Program-made: the position numbers and the translations under genes
Assembly (NCBI GenBank): GCA_016718405.1
Contig: JADKDJ010000033.1
Coordinates: 186,001-250,000, forward strand
Source: Candidatus Rhodoferax odensensis
GTDB taxonomy: Bacteria > Pseudomonadota > Gammaproteobacteria > Burkholderiales > Burkholderiaceae_C
Length of the DNA: 64,000 nucleotides
Reading direction: 5' to 3'
Notes under the pieces: model-generated
Told to the model about the DNA's origin: nothing
Databases searched by the model: none
Seen by the model: only the letters and a program-made list of their open reading frames with translations
Shown here: positions 55,896 through 64,000 of the stretch, in pieces
Layout: every line of letters starts with the position of its first letter
How positions within the stretch are numbered: position 1 is the first letter of the stretch

Positions 55896-56578
55896 GCATC
55901 AAGTTTTTTGGCATCGGTCGGCGCCTGATCCTGACCACCGCAGCAACCATCAGCTTGTGCGCCACGGCCTGGGCCGACGCGCCGCCCCGGGTCAAGTTCG
56001 CTACCAGCGCAGGCGAATTTGTCGTTGAGGTCTACCCGGACAAGGCCCCCAAAACGGTTGAGAATTTTCTGCAGTACGTGCGCGACAAACACTACGACGG
56101 CACGATTTTTCATCGCGTGATCGAGAACTTCATGGTCCAGGGCGGCGGCTTCGACGCCAAGTTCGTTCAGAAGAAGACGCGTGCGCCAGTCGCGCATGAA
56201 GGACGTGAGGCGCTGGAGAAAGGTGGCCCCCGCAATACCGTAGGCACCTTGGCCATGGCGCGCACCAATGATCCGCACTCGGCTTCTGCTCAGTTCTTCA
56301 TCAACGTCAAGGACAACTCATTCCTCGATCCCACCGTGATTCCCCCCGGCGATCCGGTGCCCAGGTTTGAGTACCGCGGCCGTGTGTTTTAGAATACGCC
56401 GCGCGCCAATCTGCTCAACGCACCCGAACTATTTGGCTACACCGTGTTCGGCAAAGTCGTCAGTGGCATGGACGTGATCAACCAGATCAAGGTTACGCCA
56501 ACCGGTGCCGGCGGCCCCTTCCCAACCGACGTCCCCAAAACGACCATTACTATCAACTCTGCCACTTTGGTGAAATGA
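55892..56578 (+). pseudogene. ppiA: Periplasmic cyclophilin (PpiA), interrupted by an in-frame amber codon
   Basis: ATG at 55892 gives a signal peptide (ending AWA at about 26-28) and a cyclophilin domain (FHRVIENFMVQGGGFDAKF, AMARTNDPHSASAQFFINV). At 56390-56392 a TAG interrupts the frame just after FEYRGRVF. The same frame continues NTPRANLLNAPELFGYTVFGKV to a stop at 56576-56578, so the 228-residue protein is complete apart from one sense codon; homologues have Glu there, and GAG to TAG is one change. Translation ending at TAG would lack the last strands and probably not fold. The gene is followed by ppiB after 3 bp. Confidence 0.8.
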
Positions 56579-56581
56579 ATC

Positions 56582-57088
56582 ATGAGCAATCCAAAAGTCG
56601 ACCTCCACATCAGCAATTACGGCGTTGTCACGCTTGAACTCGATCAGGACAAGGCCCCCAAATCGGTGGCCAACTTTCTGAACTACGTGAAGGCTGGCCA
56701 CTACAACAACACCGTCTTTCACCGTGTCATTCCCGGCTTCATGATCCAGGGCGGCGGATTCGAGCCAGGCATGAAACAAAAGCCCTGCGATGCACCCATC
56801 GAGAACGAAGCCAACAATGGCCTGAAGAATGTCAACTACTCGGTGGCGATGGCGCGCACCAGCGATCCCCATTCGGCCACCGCGCAATTTTTCATCAATG
56901 TTGCCAACAACGACTTTCTGAACCACACCGCGCCGTCCGCGCAGGGCTGGGGCTACGCCGTCTTCGGCAAGGTTGTTGCGGGTGCCGATGTGGTCGACCA
57001 GATCAAGGCCGTCAAGACCGGCCGCAAGGGCTTTCACGATGACGTGCCCAACACCGACGTGGTGATTGAAAAGGCCGTAGCGCTTTGA
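56582..57088 (+). CDS. ppiB: Cytoplasmic peptidyl-prolyl cis-trans isomerase B (cyclophilin)
   Basis: 168 residues, no signal peptide. Conserved cyclophilin catalytic landmarks FHRVIPGFMIQGGGFEPGM (Arg at FHR, Phe/Met/Gln core), AMARTSDPHSATAQFFINV and WGYAVFGKVVAGADVVDQI. Isomerises X-Pro bonds. Starts 3 bp after ppiA and ends 1 bp before the lpxH start. Confidence 0.95.
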   Translation: MSNPKVDLHISNYGVVTLELDQDKAPKSVANFLNYVKAGHYNNTVFHRVIPGFMIQGGGFEPGMKQKPCDAPIENEANNGLKNVNYSVAMARTSDPHSATAQFFINVANNDFLNHTAPSAQGWGYAVFGKVVAGADVVDQIKAVKTGRKGFHDDVPNTDVVIEKAVAL

Positions 57089-57089
57089 C

Positions 57090-57950
57090 ATGAGCGGACC
57101 GGCCGCTGCGGTCTCCCCACACAGCGCGCCGGTCCTGACTGCGCCCGCACATTGGCGGGTGATTGACTTCATCTCTGATCTCCACCTCAACGCCGGCGAG
57201 CCCGACACCTTGCACGCGTGGCAGCACTATTTGCAGACCACGCGAGCCAACGCAGTCTTCATCCTGGGCGACCTGTTCGACGTGTGGGTTGGTGATGACG
57301 TCTTGCGCGATTCACCTGCCGACAGTCCGTCCATCTTCGCGTTTGAACAGCACTGCGTGCAGACTCTGCACGCTGCCTCGCAACGGTTGACGGTGTTCTT
57401 CATGCGGGGCAACCGCGACTTCCTGGTCGGCAAAGCCTTCGCAGCGGCATGCGACCTGACTTTGATGGACGACCCTACGGTGCTGATCGTAGAAGACGAG
57501 CGCTATCTGCTCTCGCACGGCGATTCGCTTTGCCTGGACGACACCGACTACATGCAGTTTCGCGCCATGGCGCGCAGCGACACATGGCAACGTACTTTCC
57601 TTCAGCAGAGCCTGCAGGACCGATGTGCCCTGGGTAAAAGCATACGGGCCCAAAGCGAGGAAAGAAAACGTCGCAACGGCCAGTACATTGACTTGCGAGC
57701 CAGTGCCGTCGACGAGTGGCTGCTGGCCAACCGATGCAGCACCTTGATTCACGGCCATACCCACAGGCCCGCTGTGCATGCCTTGGGGGCAAATCGGCGC
57801 CGGGTCGTCCTCAGTGATTGGGACGCACGCAGTACGCCAGCGCGCACCGAAGTGCTGCGCCTGTACACGGAGTCAACTTCCCCGACCGAGCCGACCAAGG
57901 TGCCCCACGCTTTGCGGCGCATCGAAGCGGCTCGCGCCCACTTACCGTGA
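57090..57950 (+). CDS. lpxH: UDP-2,3-diacylglucosamine diphosphatase LpxH
   Basis: 286 residues, metallophosphatase. Mn ligands in DLHL (Asp30, His32), GDLFDVWVGDD (Asp61), GNRDF (Asn108, Arg, Asp), SHGDS and HGHTHRP. Hydrolyses UDP-2,3-diacylglucosamine to lipid X in lipid A biosynthesis. The proximal N-terminus (first ~20 residues) is a little longer than usual. Its stop overlaps the mtfA start by 4 nt (GTGA). Confidence 0.93.
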   Translation: MSGPAAAVSPHSAPVLTAPAHWRVIDFISDLHLNAGEPDTLHAWQHYLQTTRANAVFILGDLFDVWVGDDVLRDSPADSPSIFAFEQHCVQTLHAASQRLTVFFMRGNRDFLVGKAFAAACDLTLMDDPTVLIVEDERYLLSHGDSLCLDDTDYMQFRAMARSDTWQRTFLQQSLQDRCALGKSIRAQSEERKRRNGQYIDLRASAVDEWLLANRCSTLIHGHTHRPAVHALGANRRRVVLSDWDARSTPARTEVLRLYTESTSPTEPTKVPHALRRIEAARAHLP

Positions 57951-58768
57951 AAGGCTGGCTGCGGGCTCTACTGGCGCGGTTGCCTGCTGGGCACCAATCG
58001 ATCCCCGAGGAGTTGTGGCGAGCAACGCTGGTCCAGTTTCCGTTCCTGAGCCAGCTCAGCGCCGTCGAGCTGACCCGGTTGCGGCAACTGACGCGCGAGT
58101 TCCTGCGGCAAAAGGAGTTCCATGGTGCCGCAGGTTTGATCATTACCGATGCCATGGCGGTGGCAATCGCCAGCCAGGCATGTCTGCCGATTCTGAGATT
58201 CGGCACTGCCAGGCAAGCGCTGCGCTGGTACGACGATTTTGTGGGTATCGTGGTTCACCCCGGCGAAGTACTGGCGCCACGCAGCGAAACCGACGACAAC
58301 GGTGTGGTGCACACCTACCACGAGCGCCTGAGCGGTGAAGCCATGGCCGAAGGGCCCGTAACGTTAAGCTGGCATGACGTATGGATGTCCGGCGCCAGCG
58401 CCGCGCAGGGTTACAACGTCGTGATCCACGAGTTCATTCACAAGATCGACATGCGAGACGGTGCGCCTGACGGTTGCCCACCCTTGCCGCCCAACTTCAT
58501 GGGCGCCGTCTCGCCAAGGGCGGCGCGTCAGCATTGGCTGGATCAGCTCACCAAGGAGTTCGACCGCTTTGGCGAGCAAGTTGTCATGGCGCAGCGCTTC
58601 AGTGGCGCGCCAACCTGGCTCGATCCCTACGGCGCAGAGTCGATCGATGAGTTCTTTGCGGTCAGTTGTGAGGCCTACTTCGTCAATCGGCCGGACTTTT
58701 CGCGTGAGTTTCCAAGCCTGCTGGTGCTCTACGACGCCTTTTTTAATGCGCCCAGTCTTTTGGATTGA
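57947..58768 (+). CDS. mtfA: M90-family zinc peptidase MtfA
   Basis: 273 residues from GTG at 57947, which overlaps the lpxH stop (GTGA); a longer frame upstream lies inside lpxH. Zinc site HEFIH at 161-165 and third ligand in the downstream ESIDEFFAVSCEAYF. Substrate-like segments GGVVHTYHERLSGEAM and SWHDVWMSG. MtfA binds the glucose-PTS repressor Mlc in enterobacteria; no Mlc is visible here, so the natural partner is unknown. The end overlaps the convergent HD-GYP gene by 26 bp. Confidence 0.9.
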   Translation: MKGWLRALLARLPAGHQSIPEELWRATLVQFPFLSQLSAVELTRLRQLTREFLRQKEFHGAAGLIITDAMAVAIASQACLPILRFGTARQALRWYDDFVGIVVHPGEVLAPRSETDDNGVVHTYHERLSGEAMAEGPVTLSWHDVWMSGASAAQGYNVVIHEFIHKIDMRDGAPDGCPPLPPNFMGAVSPRAARQHWLDQLTKEFDRFGEQVVMAQRFSGAPTWLDPYGAESIDEFFAVSCEAYFVNRPDFSREFPSLLVLYDAFFNAPSLLD

Positions 58769-60362
58769 CTTCATCAATCTGCCAAGGGTCGAGAAACATC
58801 TCGGCATAGCGCTGATAGATGCGCTGCTCCACAAACACATCAAACAAATCGGGATCAATGTGACCATTGAGCTTGAACTTGTTCATGATTGACATCGCCT
58901 GTGACAGTTTCATCCCTGGCTTGTAGGGCCTATCCCGCGCCGTCAGCGCCTCAAAGATATCGGCGATACCCATCACTCTGGCCTGCACTGACATTTGCTC
59001 GCGGCTCAGACCCTTGGGGTAACCCTTGCCATCCATCCGCTCATGGTGCCCGCCCGCGTACTCCGGCACGTTGCGCAAGTGCTTGGGCCAGGGCAGTTGC
59101 TCCAGCATCTTGATGGTTGCCACGATGTGGTAGTTGATCGTGTCGCGCTCGGCCAGGGTCAAGGTCCCCGCGCGAATGGTCAGGTTCTCGATTTCATCCG
59201 CTGTCAAGAACTCGGTTTCCACGCCATCGACGTTTCGCCACCTGTGTCGGCTGCCGATATCGCGCACGCGCTGCAAAGACGCCTCTTTCATGGTCTCGGC
59301 GCCTACATTGGTCTGGCGCAGGAATTCACGCTCAGCGTCCAAGGCCTCGATGTCGCTCTGGCAAACCCGCAGAATCTCAGCCTCGGCGTCCGGCTGATCA
59401 GATGCCCGCAGAGCCAGTTGGCGTCGCAGCGCGCCAATCTCCAGATCACGCTTCAACACCTCGAATCGGGTGTCAATCAGGTGTACGCGGTCAAACAGGG
59501 TCTGCAACTTGCTGGCCTTGTCCACCACGTGCACTGGCGTGGTGACCTTGCCGCAATCGTGCAACAGGCCCGCAATCTTCAGCTCATAGCGGTCCCTGTC
59601 GTTCATGGCAAACGAGGCCAGGGGACCGGTGGTGGTCGCGTTGACCGCCTCGGCCAGCATCATGGTCAAGGCCGGAACACGCTGACAATGACCCCCCGTG
59701 TAATGCGACTTCTCATCAATGGCGAGGTTGATCAGGTTGATGAAAGACTCAAACAACTCCTCCAGTTGGGTCATCAACAACCGGTTGCTCAGGGCGATGG
59801 CCGCCTGTGATGCCAGCGATTCCGCCAAGCTTTGGTCCGACAGGGAAAAAGCCGCGACCTCGGAGCCGCTTGGCCTGGCGTTGAGCAACTGCAGCACACC
59901 AATGATCTCGCCCTCGTGATTCTTCATCGGTACGGCAAGAAAGGATTGCGAGCGGTAACCAGTTCGCTCGTCAAACTGGCGGGTACCGGAGAAGTCGAAG
60001 TTGGGTTCTGTGTAGGCGTCGACGATGTTCACCGTCTGCTGGTGAATGGCTGCGTAGGCGGCAACCAGAGAGTCGTTCGGAGCGCCTTGAGCGTCCAGCA
60101 GTGGCAGATCCGGAAAACTGATCGGGATCCCCGACGTACCGCCCATGGCGATGTGCAAGGAGTCCGTGCGGATGATCTCGAATCGAAGCGATCGTCCGTC
60201 GTCCGACAGCCGATACAGCGTACCACCATCCGCATGCGTAATGGTCTTCGCCGCGAGCAGGATGCTTTCCAGAAGGCGATCAATATCGCGCTCCCTGGAC
60301 AACGAGGCACCGATGACATTGAGCTGCTCAAGCCGCTTGAGCATGTCATTCACTGAATCCAT
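58743..60362 (-). CDS. GAF-HD-GYP c-di-GMP phosphodiesterase-like protein
   Basis: 539 residues. GAF domain (about 18-195), HD-GYP with HD at 268-269, an insert of about 100 residues (roughly 295-395) and then HH at 439-440 and GKGYP at 445-449. HD-GYP residues are kept, so c-di-GMP hydrolysis is likely; the GAF domain would bind a cyclic nucleotide or other small ligand. The ribosome binding site AAGGAGG lies 5 nt before ATG at 60362. Overlaps mtfA by 26 bp at their 3' ends. Confidence 0.9.
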   Translation of the reverse strand: MDSVNDMLKRLEQLNVIGASLSRERDIDRLLESILLAAKTITHADGGTLYRLSDDGRSLRFEIIRTDSLHIAMGGTSGIPISFPDLPLLDAQGAPNDSLVAAYAAIHQQTVNIVDAYTEPNFDFSGTRQFDERTGYRSQSFLAVPMKNHEGEIIGVLQLLNARPSGSEVAAFSLSDQSLAESLASQAAIALSNRLLMTQLEELFESFINLINLAIDEKSHYTGGHCQRVPALTMMLAEAVNATTTGPLASFAMNDRDRYELKIAGLLHDCGKVTTPVHVVDKASKLQTLFDRVHLIDTRFEVLKRDLEIGALRRQLALRASDQPDAEAEILRVCQSDIEALDAEREFLRQTNVGAETMKEASLQRVRDIGSRHRWRNVDGVETEFLTADEIENLTIRAGTLTLAERDTINYHIVATIKMLEQLPWPKHLRNVPEYAGGHHERMDGKGYPKGLSREQMSVQARVMGIADIFEALTARDRPYKPGMKLSQAMSIMNKFKLNGHIDPDLFDVFVEQRIYQRYAEMFLDPWQIDEVNPKDWAH

Positions 60363-60480
60363 GTGCCCTCCTTGCGTTTGCTGTCAACCCGACTTGGTGC
60401 GCGGTCGATTCCGATTCTTCCACAATCAGGATCGGTTCGATCATCCGTTGGCCGCGCCAGCACAGGTCAACGTGTCACCG

Positions 60481-63276
60481 TCAGGCCCGCAGCAGTACCT
60501 TCAGCGCATTTTGCATCCTGCGGGCAGAGTCCGCGTCGTACCCGCTCGAAAGTACGCACGCCACGTCCTGCTCCCAGGTCTGCGCCGGAACGGGATCATT
60601 GCGCCGAGTGAGCAACTGCAACTGCAGCGCCCGGCGCGCCTCCAGATGCGCGGCCGGCGTTGGCAACTCGGCGGCCATTTCCAGCCGAAGCAAAGGTACC
60701 GACCCACTTCCCGAAGGGGCGCTGGCCAGGGCTTTGACCCACGCGCCTCTGGTCGATGACCCAATTCGAGCCCCGATCTCCTGCGTGGACGGAATTTGTG
60801 CGCCATCGCGGCTCTCCCAGGCGCTCAACAGATGCGTCAAGGCCTCTCCGTGGGCTTGCGCAGCGAGCCGCTTCAGGGCAAATTGGGCATGCTCCAAGGC
60901 CTCACGCTGGGCGCGAAAGGCAGTGTCCCCCAGCCGTGGTGCGTCTGCTGGGGCTCGGGCATCCGCACGCCAAGGGCCACGCTCACCACGCACCCCGGAG
61001 CGTGGTGCATCACGCGGACCACGCTCATCGGAGCGATTCGGTCCCTTGCTGTCGTGCGCACCCCGCGCACTGTCCTTGCGCTCGCCAAACCTGCCGCCGC
61101 GGGCTGGCGCCGGCTCGGCCTTCTTCATGCCGGGTCGGTCGTCGCCACGCACCGCCAGCACGGGTTTTCGGGCCGCGATGGCCGTTGGTTCCTGCGCTGG
61201 CTTGAGCGGCAGTGTCGGCGCCGCGGCCGTTTCGATATCGGCGCCATCGACCAAGGTGTCTGTCTTCTCACGGTCTGCGGCATCTGCCCCAATGCTTTCG
61301 CCGGGTTCCGTTTGGCCTGCGCTCGCCTGGCCAACCCCCTGTTGCGCTTGCGTCGCTGCGTGAACCGCCACCTGGGCCTGGGCCTGCCCACGCAACGCCG
61401 CATCCAACGCGCCCATGGCGGCCCGGATTGCGGCGCCATCGCCCGCTGCATTGGCCTTTTCAAGCGCCTTGGCGGCCTCGAGCACGATCCGATCGCGCTC
61501 ACTCAAAGCGAGATCGGCCTTCTCACGCTCAGCGGTCTTGCGCTTAAATGCGTCTTCGATGGGCTTGCGAAAGGCATCCCACAGCTTTTGCTCCTGTCGT
61601 CGCTCCATCGGCACGGCATGCGCCTCTGCCTGCCAGCGCTGCTGCAAAGCCTTGACCGCATCAATGCGAAGAATCGGCGCATCACCCAGGACTTTGGCCT
61701 CCTCGATCATGAGTTGACGCCGCGCAAGGCTCAGCTTTTGCATCGCTTCCAAGGGCGCCGCCGCAGTGGCGATGGCGTCCTTCCACAAGGGCTGCAACTC
61801 CGCGAATGCCTTCTCACCAAGGTGTCCAGCGTCGCGCCAGCGATCCGAGAACTCGTGCAGCAAGCGACTGAAGCCCTTCCAATCGTCATCCAACGCAGTG
61901 GTGTTGGCCGCCGCCCATGCCTTTAACTCATCAATCAGCGCCAGGCGCTGCGCGCGATGCTGGGCGGCTTCAAGACGCACCTTTTCAAGCCATGCCTCGA
62001 CCACCTTGTGCGCCTCGTTGCAGGCCTCATCAAAACGCTTCCACAGGCCATGATTGGGCACGCCACCCTGGTCTGTCTGCTTCCACTGTTCGCGCACGGC
62101 TCGCAGCGTCTCTTGCATCTTGCGCCCGCCGATCGCCTGGCCATCTGGGCGCTTGAGCAAACCCTCGGCCTTGGCGACCAATTCCTCGCGCAACTGATCG
62201 GCACGCCAGCGCTGCCACCCCTCAAGTTCACCAGCCGCCGCCAGGGCGGCGTGGGCTTGGTTCTCCAACTTGTCGTCGATGATCTTGCCAAACTCTTTGA
62301 GCGCGTTGCGCAGCGCCGCAGCAGCACCGGCGCTGGCCTTGCCATGACCCTGCGCCACTTCGAGCTCCAGCTTGGTCAGCGCCTCACGCACCACCAACAG
62401 CGCGCGAGCCTTCAGCTCCGGGTCTATCTTGGGCTTCTGAGGCTTGGTCGGGGCGTCAACGGGCACGCCACGCGCGCTACGCAATTGGTCCGCCCAGACC
62501 TGAACCGGTGGCAAGGGCGCAGCAACATCGTCCGCCGCGGCAACCGCCAGCGCCAATGCGCTGTTGAAGGCATCCCACACCACCAACAACTGCGCGCGCG
62601 AAGCCTCAAGCAAGGGCGGGAACTTGATGTCGACACTCAGCCAGTTGGCATCGGCCAGGAGCACAGTCGCTTGGGTTTGCCAATGGTCGACATCACTGCG
62701 CAGCGCATCCCACACCGCCTGCGCATCCCGCCAAGACTTGGTCGACAGGACTTCGATACGCTGCGCCAGCAGCACCGCAGCCTCGCGTTGAACTTGCACG
62801 CGATGCTGCAGGTCTTCAATCACCTTAACCCGCTCGGCCAACTGCGCCTTGAGCGTTGCAAGGGGCTCCTTGCTCAAAGGCGCGCCAGCCTTGGCTGCGT
62901 CGCGCTGCCACGCCAAGGCATCGGCAATATTCAGTTTGGGAACAGCAATCAGGCTTTGTGCCTTGGTCGCCCATTCCGCGGCGATGACTTCCTGCCCCTT
63001 GCTGCGCTTGATCTCGTCGAGCTTCTCCCGTAACAGCTTGGCGGCGCCCTTATCCTTGACGCTGAGCTCCTTGAACACCAGTTGCATCTGCTCGACACTG
63101 GGCTCGCTGGCCAGCCAATCCCGAATTCTCGCAGTGCGGTCCCCTGAGGTATGCGCGGAGAAGGCCCCGCCAGTTACGACGTCCAGCGGATGAGGTTCAT
63201 TTGTTTTGATGGCGGCTTGGTTCACTTCGGGTGCTTCGCAAGATGGGTTGACGGGGAAAGCGCTTGGGCGCCCCAA
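60481..63276 (-). CDS. Large DUF349-repeat protein
   Basis: 931 residues if read from TTG at 63276, but there is no ribosome binding site there; GTG at 63225 (EVNQAAIK) is an alternative start giving 914. The sequence is highly helical and charged, with repeats of the DUF349 type (WKRFDEACNEAHKVVEAWLEKV, WDAFRKPIEDAFKRKTAEREKADLA). A linker of about residues 700-800 is rich in Arg, Gly, Asp (ARGGRFGERKDSARG, RGERGPWRADARAP). No enzyme motif. DUF349 proteins have no settled function; the RG-rich linker suggests binding to RNA. The gene is preceded by a hairpin-rich leader. Confidence 0.8.
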   Translation of the reverse strand: MGRPSAFPVNPSCEAPEVNQAAIKTNEPHPLDVVTGGAFSAHTSGDRTARIRDWLASEPSVEQMQLVFKELSVKDKGAAKLLREKLDEIKRSKGQEVIAAEWATKAQSLIAVPKLNIADALAWQRDAAKAGAPLSKEPLATLKAQLAERVKVIEDLQHRVQVQREAAVLLAQRIEVLSTKSWRDAQAVWDALRSDVDHWQTQATVLLADANWLSVDIKFPPLLEASRAQLLVVWDAFNSALALAVAAADDVAAPLPPVQVWADQLRSARGVPVDAPTKPQKPKIDPELKARALLVVREALTKLELEVAQGHGKASAGAAAALRNALKEFGKIIDDKLENQAHAALAAAGELEGWQRWRADQLREELVAKAEGLLKRPDGQAIGGRKMQETLRAVREQWKQTDQGGVPNHGLWKRFDEACNEAHKVVEAWLEKVRLEAAQHRAQRLALIDELKAWAAANTTALDDDWKGFSRLLHEFSDRWRDAGHLGEKAFAELQPLWKDAIATAAAPLEAMQKLSLARRQLMIEEAKVLGDAPILRIDAVKALQQRWQAEAHAVPMERRQEQKLWDAFRKPIEDAFKRKTAEREKADLALSERDRIVLEAAKALEKANAAGDGAAIRAAMGALDAALRGQAQAQVAVHAATQAQQGVGQASAGQTEPGESIGADAADREKTDTLVDGADIETAAAPTLPLKPAQEPTAIAARKPVLAVRGDDRPGMKKAEPAPARGGRFGERKDSARGAHDSKGPNRSDERGPRDAPRSGVRGERGPWRADARAPADAPRLGDTAFRAQREALEHAQFALKRLAAQAHGEALTHLLSAWESRDGAQIPSTQEIGARIGSSTRGAWVKALASAPSGSGSVPLLRLEMAAELPTPAAHLEARRALQLQLLTRRNDPVPAQTWEQDVACVLSSGYDADSARRMQNALKVLLRA

Positions 63277-63444
63277 AAAGGGCGGGGCCTGTCCCCACCT
63301 CTGACTGCGACAAAGGCGCTATTTTCACCGCTATTTGCTTCGGCAGCCCATTTTGCAAGCTGCGCACGTACCAACACACTCGACCAACACCAGTTCCTGG
63401 CGGACTGCTTCTATATAGAACAGTGCTGGAACGCCCCATAAAGA

Positions 63445-63483
63445 AAGCCCGGTCGGTCGGCTCAAAGCCTGCCCGCCGGGCTT
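63445..63483 (-). terminator. Terminator-like hairpin in the DUF349 leader
   Basis: AAGCCCGG (plus-strand 63445-63452) pairs with CCGGGCTT (63476-63483). On the minus strand the hairpin is followed by TTTCTTTAT, a T-rich tail. It lies after the hairpin series and before the DUF349 start, so it could terminate an independent RNA or act as an attenuator. Confidence 0.65.
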
Positions 63484-63651
63484 GACGGCTGACCAAAGGT
63501 CCGTGCCGTCTTGGGTACGCAAGAGGGAGAGTTACGTCCCTCAGTGCGCTGGAAGCAAGAGATTGCTCCCGTGAATCGCCGGGGCCGCTTTATCACAGCT
63601 ACCCGAGGGTAGGGACTGGCTACTGCCGACTTGTTGCCTGAACTTTCAGGC
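63484..63651 (-). ncRNA. Predicted structured RNA / 5' leader upstream of the DUF349 gene
   Basis: Predicted to start near 63651 from the promoter at 63658-63686. In about 170 nt it holds five short hairpins: TGCCTGAA/TTCAGGCA (63635-63652), CTACCC/GGGTAG (63599-63612), GGAAGCAA/TTGCTCC (63551-63569), GAGGGA/TCCCTC (63523-63542) and GACGGC/GCCGTC (63484-63510) with an inner GACC/GGTC. It matches no riboswitch, 6S RNA or RNase P RNA motif that I recognise by eye. It could be an independent small RNA or a regulatory leader. Confidence 0.4.
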
Positions 63652-63657
63652 AGTCTC

Positions 63658-63686
63658 AGTCTAGGCACTCCAACCTCGGAAATCAA
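63658..63686 (-). promoter_or_regulatory. Predicted sigma-70 promoter of the leader RNA
   Basis: On the minus strand TTGATT (63686-63681), 17-bp spacer and TAGACT (63663-63658). Hexamers are close to consensus (TTGACA, TATAAT) with ideal spacing. The start would fall at about 63651. Confidence 0.6.
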
Positions 63687-63687
63687 A

Positions 63688-63703
63688 TTGATTTTTCAAT
63701 CAA
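63688..63703. promoter_or_regulatory. 16-bp palindrome next to the -35 of the leader promoter
   Basis: TTGATTTTTCAATCAA reads the same on both strands in its arms (TTGATT/AATCAA, 4-bp centre TTTC). It touches the -35 box of the minus-strand promoter. Halves are like FNR half-sites but the spacing of TTGAT to ATCAA is 6 instead of 4 bp, so an FNR site is unlikely; another regulator may bind. Confidence 0.45.
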
Positions 63704-63819
63704 ACGCCGACGGCTCATTGAGGCCAATCGGGCATGGGGCAACGCTTTGCCGACCTTGTCCAGGCCAAACACCTGCTATTTGTCAGATCAAAGTGGAATA
63801 AGAAGTCTATTCAATATTG

Positions 63820-63849
63820 TTGACTGCGTATATTTAACCCCCCTAGAAT
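63820..63849 (+). promoter_or_regulatory. Predicted sigma-70 promoter at the right window edge
   Basis: TTGACT (63820-63825), 18-bp spacer and TAGAAT (63844-63849). The clearest sigma-70 promoter in the window by hexamer match. It points to a gene or RNA that begins in the last 150 bp. Confidence 0.6.
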
Positions 63850-63941
63850 CCGCCCATCCCAGACAAGCTCTAGGGATAACCCGAACCCGCTGCCGAACCC
63901 GGCATATTCGATTTGCGCCCAAAGTCTGGATGACGCGGTGC

Positions 63942-64000
63942 ATGGAATCGATGGCGTACCAACCCAAACGGGGCAACTCCGTTGATGACACTGCCTGCAG
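63942..64000 (+). CDS. Possible start of a gene running off the window
   Basis: From ATG 63942 the frame reads MESMAYQPKRGNSVDDTAC to the edge, with a second in-frame ATG at 63951. It follows the promoter at 63820-63849. No ribosome binding site, and too short to identify. Confidence 0.25.
   Translation, partial: MESMAYQPKRGNSVDDTAC

Larger units (their letters stand above)
63277..64000. other. Upstream region of the DUF349 gene: structured leader and right-hand promoter
   Basis: 724 bp without a confident gene. 63445-63686 carry a promoter, a series of hairpins and a terminator-like hairpin on the minus strand, described separately. 63197-63496 has a minus-strand frame without domains. 63704-63819 shows nothing I recognise. 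From 63820 a plus-strand promoter leads toward a possible gene at the window edge. Confidence 0.55.

Noticed and set aside
63197..63496. Minus-strand frame of 99 codons upstream of the DUF349 gene
   Set aside because: Overlaps the hairpin leader and the DUF349 start, has no domain and looks like translated non-coding DNA.
63440..63655. 6S RNA, RNase P RNA or tmRNA
   Set aside because: Searched by eye for the conserved P4/GGAAAGUCCGGGC-type core, the 6S long open-helix layout and a tRNA-like end; none is present.
63688..63703. FNR box at the DUF349 leader promoter
   Set aside because: The half-sites TTGAT and ATCAA are present but 6 bp apart instead of 4; kept only as a palindrome of unknown use.

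Overview
The window is a stretch of bacterial chromosome, about 60% G+C or higher, from a betaproteobacterium. The gene content and order fit Burkholderiales, most likely a Comamonadaceae genome of the Rhodoferax/Polaromonas type. That placement is inference. It rests on a complete ccoINOQP-ccoG block with fnr and hemN, a small Trp-rich protein gene, a Bug-type binding protein, and the block cysS-alkA-accA/tilS-lysC-tRNA-Ser. I see no phage, transposase, CRISPR array or rRNA. Almost all of the window is chromosomal housekeeping and respiratory/catabolic DNA, with a few damaged genes.

Layout. 1-613: 5' part of a chemotaxis receptor. 836-6173: a CBS-domain protein and a three-gene 2-oxoacid:NAD(P)+ oxidoreductase operon (korC-korA-korB). 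6255-14643: a propionyl-CoA to succinyl-CoA operon (mcm, meaB, pccB, pccA and a VOC protein that may be the epimerase). It carries a PIN-domain toxin relic and a G-homopolymer tract between mcm and meaB, and a GntR/FCD regulator is transcribed divergently (14810). 15514-18136: EamA exporter, dusA and a TauE/SafE-like protein. 18159-28879: the microaerobic module (hemN, fnr, fixH-like gene, ccoG, ccoP, ccoQ, ccoO, ccoN, ccoS, ccoI, usp), with FNR-box-like sites at both ends. 28929-33984: a FIST protein, a hybrid histidine kinase and a REC-HD-GYP regulator, apparently one signalling operon. 34096-37554: malonyl-CoA-synthetase-like ligase, enoyl-CoA hydratase and Bug binding protein. 37587-40783: lgt, an XRE regulator, a CREST-family membrane hydrolase, a frameshifted Trp-rich protein gene and a cytochrome c.

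40909-46529: acs, a UPF0114 protein, class I fumarase, a DUF2726-like protein and tRNA-Ser(GCU). 46623-53379 (minus strand): cysS, alkA-type glycosylase and accA, then a plus-strand TonB-like gene, then a LiaF-TM-like miniprotein, tilS and lysC. 53564-58768 (plus strand): TPR protein, L,D-transpeptidase, ppiA interrupted by an in-frame amber codon, ppiB, lpxH and mtfA, with many start/stop overlaps. 58743-60362: GAF-HD-GYP protein. 60481-63276: a large DUF349 protein preceded by a hairpin-rich leader that has its own promoter and terminator.

How the genes fit together. FNR, hemN, the cbb3 oxidase subunits and their assembly factors (CcoG, CcoS, CcoI, FixH-like) form one oxygen-limited respiration programme. 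The pcc/mcm operon feeds propionyl-CoA into the TCA cycle, alongside acs, fumarase and the Kor enzyme. Two HD-GYP proteins point to c-di-GMP turnover. I did not find a clearly new multi-gene system. The observations most worth checking are the amber codon in ppiA, the structured leader before the DUF349 gene, the decayed PIN toxin plus homopolymer tract in the mcm operon, and the FIST/hybrid-kinase/HD-GYP module.
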